64,000 bases of DNA. Source: CAZQVA01 sp964596685. Lineage in GTDB: Bacteria; Chlamydiota; Chlamydiia; Chlamydiales; VFKH01. Location of the stretch: the NCBI GenBank assembly GCA_964596685.1, contig CAZQVA010000001.1, forward strand, positions 121,726 to 185,725. Reading direction: 5' to 3'. Under the pieces are notes generated by a model. That model was not told the origin of the DNA and searched no databases. It saw only the letters and a program-made list of their open reading frames with translations. The number at the start of each line of letters is the position of its first letter. The first letter of the stretch is position 1. Of this stretch, positions 16,938-25,607 are shown in pieces. A program made the position numbers and the translations under genes.

Positions 16938-17966
16938 TTACAGCATTGCAGCATCAATGGCTGCATCACCATATTGAGCATAATGACGCGCATAAATGCG
17001 CGCAGCCTTGAGGCATCTTTCAACTGGGTATCCAGAAAGCAAGCCATAGCAATAGCCTGCATTAAAATGATCCCCTACACCCGTAGTAACGAGCGGTTCA
17101 GAAATAAGCTCCACTGGCTGTACGTATACACCTGTAGCGTCCGCTGCAAAGACAACTACTTTGGTATGAATTAACAATTGGGCAATCCCCAATTTTTCTC
17201 TTAAAAGTTGCAAAGAAGCGGGATCTTTTTGAAGGTGATCTCGTGAAAAAGAAATTCCCAGTGTCTCTGCCACAATCGAACCTTCTGCTTCATTGAGTCC
17301 AAGTACAACATCAAAAGTACGCTGCCATTCTTTTAATAATTGAAAAGCTTCCTGTAATTCAGAGGGCTCTCTCTTCTGCGGGTTAGCAATATCGACAAAC
17401 AGAAAGCGGCGCTTTTTAGACAGTCCAGGGACAACCTCTTTCAACAACCATTTCCACAGGTCATTCATGCCATAAATTGCCGTCCAATTAACAGAACCAA
17501 ACAGCTCGACCTCTTCCAACAACTGACTCCACTGCGCTTTTGGGACAACTTTTAAAAGGTTTTCAGGGGTAATCACATTTAACGTAGCGCATTGGCTGAG
17601 CATTATTTTGCCATCAGAAAACTCCAATGCATTTGTATGACCACTTTCCGCAACGGAATAGACATGACGGCATTTTTTGGCAAAGTTTTGAAAGAGTGGA
17701 TCAATGGTGGGTAAACCCAAAGCTCCGATAAAAGAAACATCAGCACCCACATTCAGTAGTGCTTCAGCAAATATGGGACCATTGCCACCAAGCTTGCGCT
17801 GCTTAGGAACTAGCTCGAAATAACCGCTGACAGCGGCACAGCGGACAAGCGCCTGCCCAAAATCAGCGATCTGTAGAAAAGGATTGAAATGGGACGGACC
17901 TTCTCGCGACTGAACAACGGAATAGAGTTCGTCGATAAAGCCATCAAAGCCAATCAGTGCCTTCAC
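16938..17966 (-). CDS. PfkB-family carbohydrate kinase
   Basis: The product is 342 aa. The N-terminal substrate region has KLGGNGPIFAEALLNVGADVSFIGALG (PfkB signature 1, GGNxxN-like). The C-terminal anion-hole and catalytic motif reads TTGVGDHFNAGYCYGLL, with the catalytic Asp in GVGDHF. It is an ATP-dependent sugar or nucleoside kinase of the ribokinase superfamily. The exact substrate cannot be read from the sequence. It starts one base after a gene for a carbohydrate-binding-like protein and is probably cotranscribed with it. Confidence 0.88.
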   Translation of the reverse strand: MKALIGFDGFIDELYSVVQSREGPSHFNPFLQIADFGQALVRCAAVSGYFELVPKQRKLGGNGPIFAEALLNVGADVSFIGALGLPTIDPLFQNFAKKCRHVYSVAESGHTNALEFSDGKIMLSQCATLNVITPENLLKVVPKAQWSQLLEEVELFGSVNWTAIYGMNDLWKWLLKEVVPGLSKKRRFLFVDIANPQKREPSELQEAFQLLKEWQRTFDVVLGLNEAEGSIVAETLGISFSRDHLQKDPASLQLLREKLGIAQLLIHTKVVVFAADATGVYVQPVELISEPLVTTGVGDHFNAGYCYGLLSGYPVERCLKAARIYARHYAQYGDAAIDAAML

Positions 17967-17967
17967 T

Positions 17968-18402
17968 TTAGAACCGAGGAGTATATTGCGCTACGGCACC
18001 ACACTTTAGCGTATGATTAGGTCCCAGCTCATATACTTTATCATTCACTAGTACTTTAAATTCAGCGAGAGTAAATGAGAGATTCGTTTCCCATACCCAC
18101 TCACTAGGTGATGTGTTCTTTAACTGAACACCTTTGTCCCAGTGTAAATTCGCTCCCTGGCCTCTCAAATAAAGTGAATTTCCAAATCCTACATCATAAT
18201 GCACCACAATACGCGTAATCGTAGGCTTGACAACTGCACACTGTACATCATCACATACGGATTGAGGGGCTGCTTTTGCTGCCTTAGCTGCTTTTGCTGC
18301 TGGAGCACTCTTAACTGCAGCTACAGGTTCTTCTTTTACAGCTACTGAACACTCACAACTATCACTCGCAGTGTCTTCTTTTATCTTCTTTTTACCAAAC
18401 AT
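17968..18402 (-). CDS. Small protein with glycogen-binding-like (CBM) domain
   Basis: The product is 144 aa. A Cys/Lys-rich N-terminus and an Ala/Lys linker (AAKAAKAAKAAP) lead to a C-terminal domain of about 85 residues (FGNSLYLRGQGANLHWDKG, then SEWVWETNLSFTLAEFKVLVND). The order (Leu-x-Leu-Arg-Gly, Asn-x-x-Trp-Asp-x-Gly, Trp-x-x-x-Leu) is that of CBM20/CBM48-type starch-binding beta sandwiches. GGAG lies nine bases before the ATG. Being next to a sugar kinase fits a role in glycogen or sugar metabolism. A regulator or scaffold is possible. The domain call is by eye. Confidence 0.55.
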   Translation of the reverse strand: MFGKKKIKEDTASDSCECSVAVKEEPVAAVKSAPAAKAAKAAKAAPQSVCDDVQCAVVKPTITRIVVHYDVGFGNSLYLRGQGANLHWDKGVQLKNTSPSEWVWETNLSFTLAEFKVLVNDKVYELGPNHTLKCGAVAQYTPRF

Positions 18403-18488
18403 AAGGAAATTCTCCTTTTCGTGATTTCATTCACTATGAGAGCACAAAAAGGCAAATGTCAAGAAAAAAATACGGTTCATTTATGCCA

Positions 18489-19637
18489 TCAGGATTGATA
18501 GCGCACAACTACCAGCTTGAGATAATCTGGATTTGGCTTTCTTTGAGCGATATTCAATCTCAGTAAAAGCTCTAAAATCGTTTGAAAGCGGCTTTGATCC
18601 TGTTGTAGCGCAAAATCAGCAGTAAAAGGGTTCATTTGGTTGAATTGCATGGCAAGATGCGCACATCTCACGAGTAGATCAGTCTTTTTTACCCCACTCC
18701 ATAGCGCGGTGAGGCTGCCAAGTGCACTGCTTAATACAAGAAGCACCCCACTCATCATGCATCCCTGACTGAAAGTTCTGTTATTTGCCATTTGTCCAAA
18801 AAAACCTATAGCAAAAATCATCAATCCAATCATTGTACTATGACGTAGAAGCACTTCAAGGCGCTCAACTCCCCTTTTGATCACAATAAATTTACGCAAA
18901 GCCGCCTGAGGAACCACTCGCCCTGTAGCATCAACCATTTTTAATTGACGCGCCTTTTCTATACATTGTTCTAAACCACGTCTCCACTCCTCGACACATG
19001 ATGCAGATATTTGCTCAGAGCTACCTATAGCAACACCAATTCCCACGGCTCTCTCGCTATCAATTTCAAAAGAAAAAGAGGGGACTTGAGCATGTGGATT
19101 ATCACTGATAAGGTAGTTGCACAAAAGTTGATGCAACTGCACGACGCTCTCTTTCTCTACAGCTGATAACCCATCAAACCCCATATTTACCATGCTATAC
19201 ATCTCTTTTAACCCTTCAAAACAGCCAAATAGAGCTTTCAATGCATCATAATGCCGATCAAAAACAGTCAGCCTTTCACACTTATATACACAGGGAGCTG
19301 ACAGGAAAAATGCCACTAGCGAAGCGGTAAAAATAGCGACATTTGGAATAAAAAGCTTTGAAGAGGCACCCTGGGTATTGAAAGAGGCCACTATCAAACT
19401 ACCCACTCCCATAACGATGCTTGGCAGGGTAATCACTTTAAAAATTTTCTCTCCACGAGCTCTCACATGACTCACACGACGAGTCAACTCATCTGCAGAT
19501 GTTACACTACCCTCTGCATCTATAAGTCCTGTCCTGTGCAACACATTCTGCAAATGCGTGCATTCTTCCATCCATGCACGAGCGACATTAAAAAGCACAG
19601 GATCTGTAGGGACTCGATTCGAAATACTGGCTACCAC
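18489..19637 (-). CDS. Membrane protein with two bilobed hydrophobic domains, Inc-like
   Basis: The product is 382 aa. The GTG start has AAGGTGG three bases upstream. There are two hydrophobic hairpins. The first is at about residues 66-86 and 94-115. The second, about residues 275-325, contains GLMIFAIGFFGQ and MSGVLLVLSSALGSLTALW. Soluble helical stretches lie before, between and after them. No signal peptide is present. Paired helices with a short loop are the hallmark of chlamydial inclusion-membrane (Inc) proteins, so a secreted Inc is possible. An ordinary inner-membrane protein is the alternative. It lies 44 nt after tsaD and may share its transcript. Confidence 0.55.
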   Translation of the reverse strand: MVASISNRVPTDPVLFNVARAWMEECTHLQNVLHRTGLIDAEGSVTSADELTRRVSHVRARGEKIFKVITLPSIVMGVGSLIVASFNTQGASSKLFIPNVAIFTASLVAFFLSAPCVYKCERLTVFDRHYDALKALFGCFEGLKEMYSMVNMGFDGLSAVEKESVVQLHQLLCNYLISDNPHAQVPSFSFEIDSERAVGIGVAIGSSEQISASCVEEWRRGLEQCIEKARQLKMVDATGRVVPQAALRKFIVIKRGVERLEVLLRHSTMIGLMIFAIGFFGQMANNRTFSQGCMMSGVLLVLSSALGSLTALWSGVKKTDLLVRCAHLAMQFNQMNPFTADFALQQDQSRFQTILELLLRLNIAQRKPNPDYLKLVVVRYQS

Positions 19638-19681
19638 ATTCCACCTTTTTGGTTGCTATGAGGGTATACGTGAGCTTGACT

Positions 19682-20698
19682 TTAAGGAGACACCATGGGG
19701 AGACTTGCAAAAGGTTCAAGGAATATCGCTTCCCTGCACGCGCGGTCCTGTAAATGATAAGCAAGACCTGCGACCATGGCTGCATTATCAACAGCTAGGG
19801 GTAGAGAGCTAAAGAAAGCTGGCAAAGAGCTGCATGCAAAACGAGCGCGCAGCGCCTGATTAGCTGAAACCCCTCCTCCAACAGCAATCGCATGGCAGGA
19901 AAATTGCTGAGCAGCCCTTGTTGCCTTGGCAAAAAGATCTTCGACAACGACATGTTGAAAAGAGGCTGCTAAATCAGCTTTATCCTGACTAGAAAGGCTC
20001 TCCTTTAACGACAAGGCATCCTGGCCCTTAACAGCGTAAAGAACACTGGTCTTTAAACCGCTTAAAGAAAAATTTAATGGTTGCCCTTTGACTTGTGGCG
20101 CCTTAAGAGAAAAGCGCTTGGGATCTCCTTGAAGGGCTAATGCCTGAATCTGCGGGCCTCCTGGATAGGGAAGTCCTAAAAGGCGAGCTGTTTTATCAAA
20201 AGCTTCGCCCACGGCATCATCGACTGTTCTTCCAACGATCCGATAAGATGTAAAGCTCTCCATAACAGCCATAAAGGTATGTCCCCCAGAGACAACTAAA
20301 CCCAAAACGGGAAAAGTAACAGGGTCCTGCAGTTCCATAAATGCTGCATATAAGTGAGCTTCGACATGATTTACAGGAATAAGAGGAAGTTTTGAAGCAA
20401 AACTTAAAGAACTTGCGAAATTCACACCAATAAGCAAGGCTCCAATCAGACCTGGCCCTTGTGTAACAGCTAAAGCATCCATCTCTTCTAATGAGAATCC
20501 ACTTTGATCCAGAGCTGCATGAACAATGGGTGTCAATTTTTCAATATGACTACGGCACGCCATTTCAGGAAACACACCACCGTATTGTTGGTGCATAGCT
20601 ATTTGGGAATGAACAACATTTGAGAGAATTCTTTTTCCATCCTCTACAACGGCTGCAGCAGTTTCATCACAACTTGTTTCTATTCCCAGAATGCGCAC
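19682..20698 (-). CDS. tsaD: tRNA N6-threonylcarbamoyladenosine transferase TsaD
   Basis: The product is 338 aa. The GTG start has GAGG five bases upstream. Motifs: GIETSCDETAAAVVEDG at the N-terminus, the metal-binding HIEKLTPIVHAAL region, VSGGHTFM, and the conserved GGGVSANQALR near the C-terminus. TsaD transfers the threonylcarbamoyl group to A37 of ANN-decoding tRNAs, working with TsaB, TsaC and TsaE. It lies 18 nt after the NTT transporter gene. Confidence 0.97.
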   Translation of the reverse strand: MRILGIETSCDETAAAVVEDGKRILSNVVHSQIAMHQQYGGVFPEMACRSHIEKLTPIVHAALDQSGFSLEEMDALAVTQGPGLIGALLIGVNFASSLSFASKLPLIPVNHVEAHLYAAFMELQDPVTFPVLGLVVSGGHTFMAVMESFTSYRIVGRTVDDAVGEAFDKTARLLGLPYPGGPQIQALALQGDPKRFSLKAPQVKGQPLNFSLSGLKTSVLYAVKGQDALSLKESLSSQDKADLAASFQHVVVEDLFAKATRAAQQFSCHAIAVGGGVSANQALRARFACSSLPAFFSSLPLAVDNAAMVAGLAYHLQDRACREAIFLEPFASLPMVSP

Positions 20699-20716
20699 TG
20701 ATGCCTCGTATTTCCT

Positions 20717-22216
20717 TTAAGCCATTTCAGAGAGTGCTACACCACTGTCTTTTTTACGCAGAGTCTTTTCAATATTCATGACACCACGAATCCAGACAAT
20801 GACAGCTCCTAAAGAAAGCATCGCAGCCGAAGGCATCCCCGCTTCAATTGTACTAAAGGTGGAAAAGAGCACCTGATTGATCGCTGCTGCCATACAACAT
20901 CCCGTGCGACTAGCCAAACCATCCACCACGAGCTTCCCTTTAGACTGCATTTCTGCCGTTAATGGAATAAAGGCCAGCTCCTTGCTGACATCAAACACAG
21001 TATTTTTTGCCGCACGCGCCACGCAGAAGAAAACAGCTCCAATCATTAAAGCCAGTTGCATCGGCACGAGACCAAAAGAGACTGCTAAATTGCCGATAAA
21101 TGCGGAATCGTGAAAAATCGCTGTTCCAAAAAAAGCCATCGACAAAATTAATACAATAGCTGGACTGATTAAGGCAGGAACTTTCCATGAACAACGCTTG
21201 ACCAAGAAAGGGGTGACAAACATAGCGCTGAAGATTGTTAGCAAAGAGGACCAAAAAACAAGCTGTCCATTATAGCTACAATAGCTATTGGGGTCGGGGC
21301 AAACACGCTTAAGAAGATCGAGGAAGAAGATTTCATAGAGATAGTAAGCGACATATTCAAAAATCACCATCAAACACAAGCTCAAAAGATAACGCGACCT
21401 TAAGATTGTCTTAAAAGACTCAAACAAGGTAATTGTTAATGGTTTATCGCGTTTTTTCTCCACTTCAATATTATCGAGCTCTGGAGACTTTAAGCGCCGT
21501 TTTAGCCACTCAAAAGCAAGAACGATCAATCCTCCTACAAGTGCCACAGCAACACTCAACATGACAAATGAGCTTTGCCATTTATCAAAACCAAAACTTG
21601 TAGAGAGCCAAGAACCCATATCAGAACAAAACACTGTCACAGGCCCCGCCATCAATCCCCCAAGACTGCCGCCGAGCAAAATAGGAGAATACAATCCCTT
21701 AGCTGTCTCTAAAGACAGTCTTCTGTTGAGGAAGCCAAAAAATAGCACGCTTAAAACAGCCACTTTCCACAGCTCAGCCATTACATAGTACAATGCCAGA
21801 GTCCAATTTTCTGTCAGATGGGCGAGTGAAGGGATTGTTTCTTTTAGCCATGCAAATGTCAGCAAGTCGTGTAGTGTTGCGCGATAAGGGAAGACAAGGG
21901 TTGCATAGATCAAGAAAAAGCTAACAAAAAAGAGCGTTGCGATGGAAAACACAGAAGAGAGGCGGTGGCGCCGCATCAATGCACCAATTCCCCAGACCAT
22001 TAACAAAGTTAAAGGCATCAGCAACCAAAATTGAATCGCAGGAATCAATTCAGCCCCTACAGTACTCAGAGAAACTGCAAGTGTATTGCGTACACTGCGC
22101 AGAATACAGTAATTGACGTTGATCAATGAAACGATGCAAAATGCTGCAAAGAAAACGAGTGAATGAGCTCTTTGAACACCCAAAAAGCGGAATATAGTAT
22201 TTTTTATCCAGGACAT
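20717..22216 (-). CDS. NTT-family nucleotide transporter (ADP/ATP translocase-type)
   Basis: ATG 22216 is preferred. A TTG 15 codons upstream is also in frame. The product is about 499 aa with around 11-12 hydrophobic helices. The first helix carries the family signature form NYCILRSVRNTLAV, which aligns with NYTVLRDTKDTLIV of ADP/ATP-exchanging NTTs. The lysine in the latter is replaced here by arginine, and other charged positions differ, so the substrate may not be ATP/ADP. Such proteins sit in the inner membrane of chlamydiae and rickettsiae and import host nucleotides or cofactors. No clear ribosome-binding site is seen. Confidence 0.85.
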   Translation of the reverse strand: MSWIKNTIFRFLGVQRAHSLVFFAAFCIVSLINVNYCILRSVRNTLAVSLSTVGAELIPAIQFWLLMPLTLLMVWGIGALMRRHRLSSVFSIATLFFVSFFLIYATLVFPYRATLHDLLTFAWLKETIPSLAHLTENWTLALYYVMAELWKVAVLSVLFFGFLNRRLSLETAKGLYSPILLGGSLGGLMAGPVTVFCSDMGSWLSTSFGFDKWQSSFVMLSVAVALVGGLIVLAFEWLKRRLKSPELDNIEVEKKRDKPLTITLFESFKTILRSRYLLSLCLMVIFEYVAYYLYEIFFLDLLKRVCPDPNSYCSYNGQLVFWSSLLTIFSAMFVTPFLVKRCSWKVPALISPAIVLILSMAFFGTAIFHDSAFIGNLAVSFGLVPMQLALMIGAVFFCVARAAKNTVFDVSKELAFIPLTAEMQSKGKLVVDGLASRTGCCMAAAINQVLFSTFSTIEAGMPSAAMLSLGAVIVWIRGVMNIEKTLRKKDSGVALSEMA

Positions 22217-22261
22217 GCAACCAATCTGGTTAATTAATGCCTCAATTATCTCATATTGCAA

Positions 22262-22487
22262 CCCTATTCTTCAACCGCTCTCTTTTATATAAAGATTTTG
22301 ATGAATAAAGCTCACAGGATGCAGTCAAAACTTTTTTCGCGATAAATACCATCCATTGAGATCTTTTGCCCCTTGCATTTTTTTACCCTCCACAATAAAT
22401 TAAAAATATAAACATGTATTTAAACAAACCAAGAAAACCTTGTATCAACCCTTTTTTAGGCCTTACAAGTAGTTTTAGGAGGAAATA
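22262..22487. promoter_or_regulatory. Divergent intergenic region between NTT and membrane-protein genes
   Basis: This AT-rich region of 226 bp must hold promoters for both directions. A 6-bp inverted repeat (cttgta...tacaag) spans about 30 bp just upstream of the plus-strand gene, and a strong AGGAGG (spacing about six) precedes GTG 22488. I cannot assign -10 and -35 boxes with confidence. Confidence 0.4.
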
Positions 22488-22904
22488 GTGAGCAAAGATC
22501 ATTGGGAAAATTTGAAAAACAAAGGCAGTGAAGTTTTGGAACAAGTTCAAAAGAATGAAGTCGTTCAAGAAGTGTCTTCTGTTGCGAAAAAAAATCCAAA
22601 GGAAGCCGTCCTTGTGACATTGATGGCATTGGGTTTGATTTTTTCCTTCACGTGGGCGGGATCATTAGTGGTGGGCATCTGCGCAGCGCTTTATGTACCA
22701 TGGACCATTAAACATGCTGTGCAATATGTCAAAGACTTCTATCGTAGAAATGGCCGTTTTGCTTCTTTGATGCTCGGCATCGCGTTTCTTTACTTATTGA
22801 TCCACACTTTCTGGTTTGTCTTAGGATTTGCAGCTGCATTAACTGTGAAGTTGCTCTTTCAAAAAGACACATCGACAACAACAACGACTACGCCAAAAAA
22901 ATAA
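22488..22904 (+). CDS. Small two- to three-helix membrane protein
   Basis: The product is 138 aa. GTG start with a strong AGGAGGAAATA leader. An amphipathic Lys/Glu/Gln-rich N-terminus (about 40 residues, apolipophorin/YtxH-like) is followed by hydrophobic segments LVTLMALGLIFSFTWAGSLVVG and FASLMLGIAFLYLLIHTFWFVL, and a Thr-rich tail ending PKK. It is a cytoplasmic-facing membrane protein of unknown role. It lies five bases before the dehydrogenase gene and is probably cotranscribed with it. Confidence 0.65.
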   Translation: MSKDHWENLKNKGSEVLEQVQKNEVVQEVSSVAKKNPKEAVLVTLMALGLIFSFTWAGSLVVGICAALYVPWTIKHAVQYVKDFYRRNGRFASLMLGIAFLYLLIHTFWFVLGFAAALTVKLLFQKDTSTTTTTTPKK

Positions 22905-22908
22905 TACA

Positions 22909-23883
22909 ATGAAAGGGATGGTCTTAGAAAAAATTGGCGAGCCTCTCGTCGAAAGAGACCTTCCTATTCCAGTCCCTAACGCCAATGAGGTGCTTATTAA
23001 AGTAAGCACCTGTGGCGTTTGTCGCACAGATCAGCATATTATCGACGGGGAACTCCCAGAGCGTGGACTCCCTCGCATTCCTGGTCATCAGATTATCGGT
23101 CATATTGTCTCAGAAAACAAACGCTGGAAAAAGAACACCCGAGTCGGTGTTTCATGGCTAGCATGGGTGTGTCAAAAATGTCCTTTCTGCCTCTCTGGGA
23201 GAGAAAATCTGTGTGATCACATGCAAAATACAGGATGGCATGTCGATGGCGGTTATGCTGAATATTGCAAAGCACATGAAGACTTCATTTTTTCCCTACC
23301 TGAAGAACTAAGCGACATAGAAGTGGCTCCTCACATGTGTGCCGGCACAATTGGCTTGCGCGCCTTCCGCCTTGCAGGAAGTTGCAAGTCTCTAGGATTT
23401 TTTGGCTTTGGAGCCTCTGCCCATCAGTTATTACAAATTGCCAAGGCAAAAGGTGTGCGCTGTTTTGTCTTTCATCGACCCGGTGATACGGATGGAGAGC
23501 ATTTCGCTAAACAATTAGGTGCAGATTGGGCCGGTCCTAGCGATAAACCAGCCCCTGAACTTCTTGACGCAGCTATTGTTTTTGCATCTGCCGGCTGGCT
23601 CGTTCCCAAAGCACTAGAGGCGGTTAATAAGGGAGGCCGCGTCGTCTGCGCTGGAATACACATGTCAGACATCCCTTCCTTTCCTTATAAAATTCTTTGG
23701 CAAGAGCGCACACTCACCTCAGTCGCTAATTTAACGCGCCAAGATGTCTCCCTCTTCTTTTTGGAAGCTGCCTCCACAAAAATTCATGCCACAATTACAG
23801 AATACCCACTCCATGCTGCTAACCAAGCCCTTGACGACCTGCGTTTCAGTCGCCTTAATGGCGCTGCCGTTCTCAAAATCTAA
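22909..23883 (+). CDS. adhA: Zinc-dependent alcohol dehydrogenase
   Basis: The product is 324 aa of the medium-chain dehydrogenase family. Catalytic zinc ligands are in CGVCRTDQH and in the GHQIIGH loop. The structural-zinc loop is CQKCPFCLSGRENLC. The Rossmann segment is SLGFFGFGASAHQLLQIAKAKG, in which the usual GxGxxG is GFGASA. It fits the AdhA/YogA group, which is somewhat shorter than classical ADH. It oxidises alcohols or reduces aldehydes with NAD(P). The gene ends a short operon, and a repeat-rich region follows. Confidence 0.88.
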   Translation: MKGMVLEKIGEPLVERDLPIPVPNANEVLIKVSTCGVCRTDQHIIDGELPERGLPRIPGHQIIGHIVSENKRWKKNTRVGVSWLAWVCQKCPFCLSGRENLCDHMQNTGWHVDGGYAEYCKAHEDFIFSLPEELSDIEVAPHMCAGTIGLRAFRLAGSCKSLGFFGFGASAHQLLQIAKAKGVRCFVFHRPGDTDGEHFAKQLGADWAGPSDKPAPELLDAAIVFASAGWLVPKALEAVNKGGRVVCAGIHMSDIPSFPYKILWQERTLTSVANLTRQDVSLFFLEAASTKIHATITEYPLHAANQALDDLRFSRLNGAAVLKI

Positions 23884-23935
23884 CGTTTGTCAACGTGAAT
23901 TCGACTTTAAATCGGCCTTCAGAGCCTAGTTAAGA

Positions 23936-23956
23936 ATTAGACTTCTTTCGAAATTT
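23936..23956 (+). repeat. 21-bp dispersed repeat with TTTCGAAA core, copy 1
   Basis: The 21-mer attagacttctttcgaaatt(t) is identical to 37696-37716. Both copies lie 3' of a gene and close to accessory DNA. It is possibly an end remnant of an insertion sequence. Confidence 0.6.
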
Positions 23957-24000
23957 TGATAAATCGCTAATTGAGTTGTTGTTGCTTTTTCGTCCCTATG

Positions 24001-24163
24001 ACTGGACTTTAGACAAAATCTAGTATTTTTAAAGCGGTAGCTCCAGGGTAGATTTAAGGCGGAGTACCGTCGTGCATAGCTTTAGCTATTCGCGATGATG
24101 CACCGCTTTGAAGATGCTTTAGAGATATCCCTATAAAAATACTAGTTTTGTCTAAAGTCCAGT
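24001..24163 (+). mobile_element. MITE, full copy A (163 bp)
   Basis: The inverted termini start ACTGGACTTTAGACAAAA and end with the reverse complement of that form. The whole element folds as one imperfect palindrome with centre atagctttagctat. The flanks carry a 5-bp direct repeat (ctatg before 24001 and after 24163), consistent with target duplication. There is no coding capacity. It sits 43 bp upstream of the porin gene. Copies B and C are at 36032 and 43559. Confidence 0.85.
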
Positions 24164-24183
24164 CTATGATAGCTTGTGGTGTC

Positions 24184-24189
24184 TATAAT
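24184..24189 (+). promoter_or_regulatory. Possible -10 box of the porin gene, next to the MITE
   Basis: A perfect TATAAT lies 18 bp before the porin ATG and 21 bp after the end of MITE copy A. No good -35 box is found at 16-18 bp, so the assignment is tentative. Confidence 0.35.
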
Positions 24190-24206
24190 CATTTAAAAAG
24201 TAAAAA

Positions 24207-25514
24207 ATGTCTTTTCAGCGTTTTATCATCTTTTCCGTCGCCTTGCTTGCACTAAAATGTAGCCTCCTTGCTGACCACTCACCAAAATGCCCTCTTGACG
24301 AAGGAGTAGGAGTTTCAAGTAACCCAAGCCCCACAGATCATATCGGAACAGGGTATGCTGCTAATCAGCTGTACGAGTGGATGACTGGAAAGAAAAACAA
24401 TACGGGATTTACTTTAGAGGGCTTGTGGATTCTAGACGGCAACCAGCTTATTTCAGGAGGGATACCCAATACATCCAAGGGTACAGTCAATAATTTATTC
24501 CAACTTGAACTTCTCTTTGATCCAGGCAAGATAAGTCACTGGAAGAATGCTCTCTTTTCTGTTGAATATTTACAACTAGATGGAGCCCAAACCAATGGAA
24601 ATGCAGGGCTTGTGCAAGGATTTGAAGGACTGATCCAAACGCCTCCTCTACGTCGAAGATGTCTATGTGCTTGGTGGTATCGACAAGAATGGCTCAATGG
24701 CCAATTGATCACACGCATTGGAAAGTCAACACCAAATTGTGATTTTAATGCAGTAAATCGATTGTTTCCCATGAATGATAAGCGAACCTCACCTGCTGCA
24801 AGCAGCGTTATCTATGGTACAATTTTCAATCAAGCAGCAATGGCAAATTTTTTACCGAGTTACTATAACTCTGCTTTTGGAGTAAGTGCTTTCTATTTCC
24901 CTGTCAAAGATTTTTATGTTGCAGTAGGTGGATACGATGGCAATAAGGCGCGTGGTGAGCAAACAGGACTTGAAAGTCCACGTTTCAACGGTTACTATTT
25001 CTTAATCAGTGAGTCAGGTTATTCTTGGGCAAATGCTACGTTCCCTGGGCGGATTGCAGTTGGAGCATGGAAGCAAACTGGAAAGTTCACTTTCGAAAGT
25101 GGTGACAATGTTATTTCTCAAAATGGCGTTTATGGTCTCTACCTCTATGGTTCACAGCGCCTTTTGTGGAAAAATAGAAAGTGTATGAATAGCGGTATTG
25201 TCACCTACTGGCAACTGGGACTCAATAATAGCAAAACTTTATCTGTAAATCAGTTTTTAGGAGTAGGCTTCTCTTTTTATGGTCTAGTTCCACGTAGGAT
25301 CAAAGACTCTTTTGGTATTGGTTTAAGTCTTGCGGGATTAAATAAAAGCGTTGTACCTAATTCGTCTGAATGGATGTTTCAAAGCTACTATCAATGTTAT
25401 CTTTTTAAATCATTCTATCTTGAGCCTGTTCTAAGTTATATCCCTCAGCCTGGAGCACAACCAGATCTGCCTCCTACTTGGGCAGCGAGTATTCGAGTGT
25501 TAGCCCATTTTTAA
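24207..25514 (+). CDS. OprB-type carbohydrate porin
   Basis: The product is 435 aa. A signal peptide (FIIFSVALLALKCSLLA) is followed by a mature outer-membrane barrel rich in aromatic beta strands, with the OprB-like features SVIYGTIFNQAA, YNSAFGVSAFYFP and AVGAWKQTGKF. It ends in Phe (LAHF), the usual C-terminal signal for BAM-dependent assembly. OprB proteins allow passive sugar uptake. The ribosome-binding site is poor and AT-rich. The gene is bracketed by MITE copy A upstream and a MITE end fragment 11 bp downstream, so it could have been moved as a unit. Confidence 0.8.
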   Translation: MSFQRFIIFSVALLALKCSLLADHSPKCPLDEGVGVSSNPSPTDHIGTGYAANQLYEWMTGKKNNTGFTLEGLWILDGNQLISGGIPNTSKGTVNNLFQLELLFDPGKISHWKNALFSVEYLQLDGAQTNGNAGLVQGFEGLIQTPPLRRRCLCAWWYRQEWLNGQLITRIGKSTPNCDFNAVNRLFPMNDKRTSPAASSVIYGTIFNQAAMANFLPSYYNSAFGVSAFYFPVKDFYVAVGGYDGNKARGEQTGLESPRFNGYYFLISESGYSWANATFPGRIAVGAWKQTGKFTFESGDNVISQNGVYGLYLYGSQRLLWKNRKCMNSGIVTYWQLGLNNSKTLSVNQFLGVGFSFYGLVPRRIKDSFGIGLSLAGLNKSVVPNSSEWMFQSYYQCYLFKSFYLEPVLSYIPQPGAQPDLPPTWAASIRVLAHF

Positions 25515-25524
25515 TTCATACACC

Positions 25525-25564
25525 CATCCCTGTGAAAATATTAGATTTTGTCTAAAGTCCGGTG
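25525..25564 (+). mobile_element. MITE right-end fragment
   Basis: About 40 bp matches the right end of the MITE family (catccctgtgaaaatatt then agattttgtctaaagtcc) with a few changes. The rest of the element is missing. It lies between the porin gene and mutY. Confidence 0.75.
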
Positions 25565-25607
25565 TATACTCACACACCGTCATCATGTTACTGTCTAGAA
25601 ATTTCTC

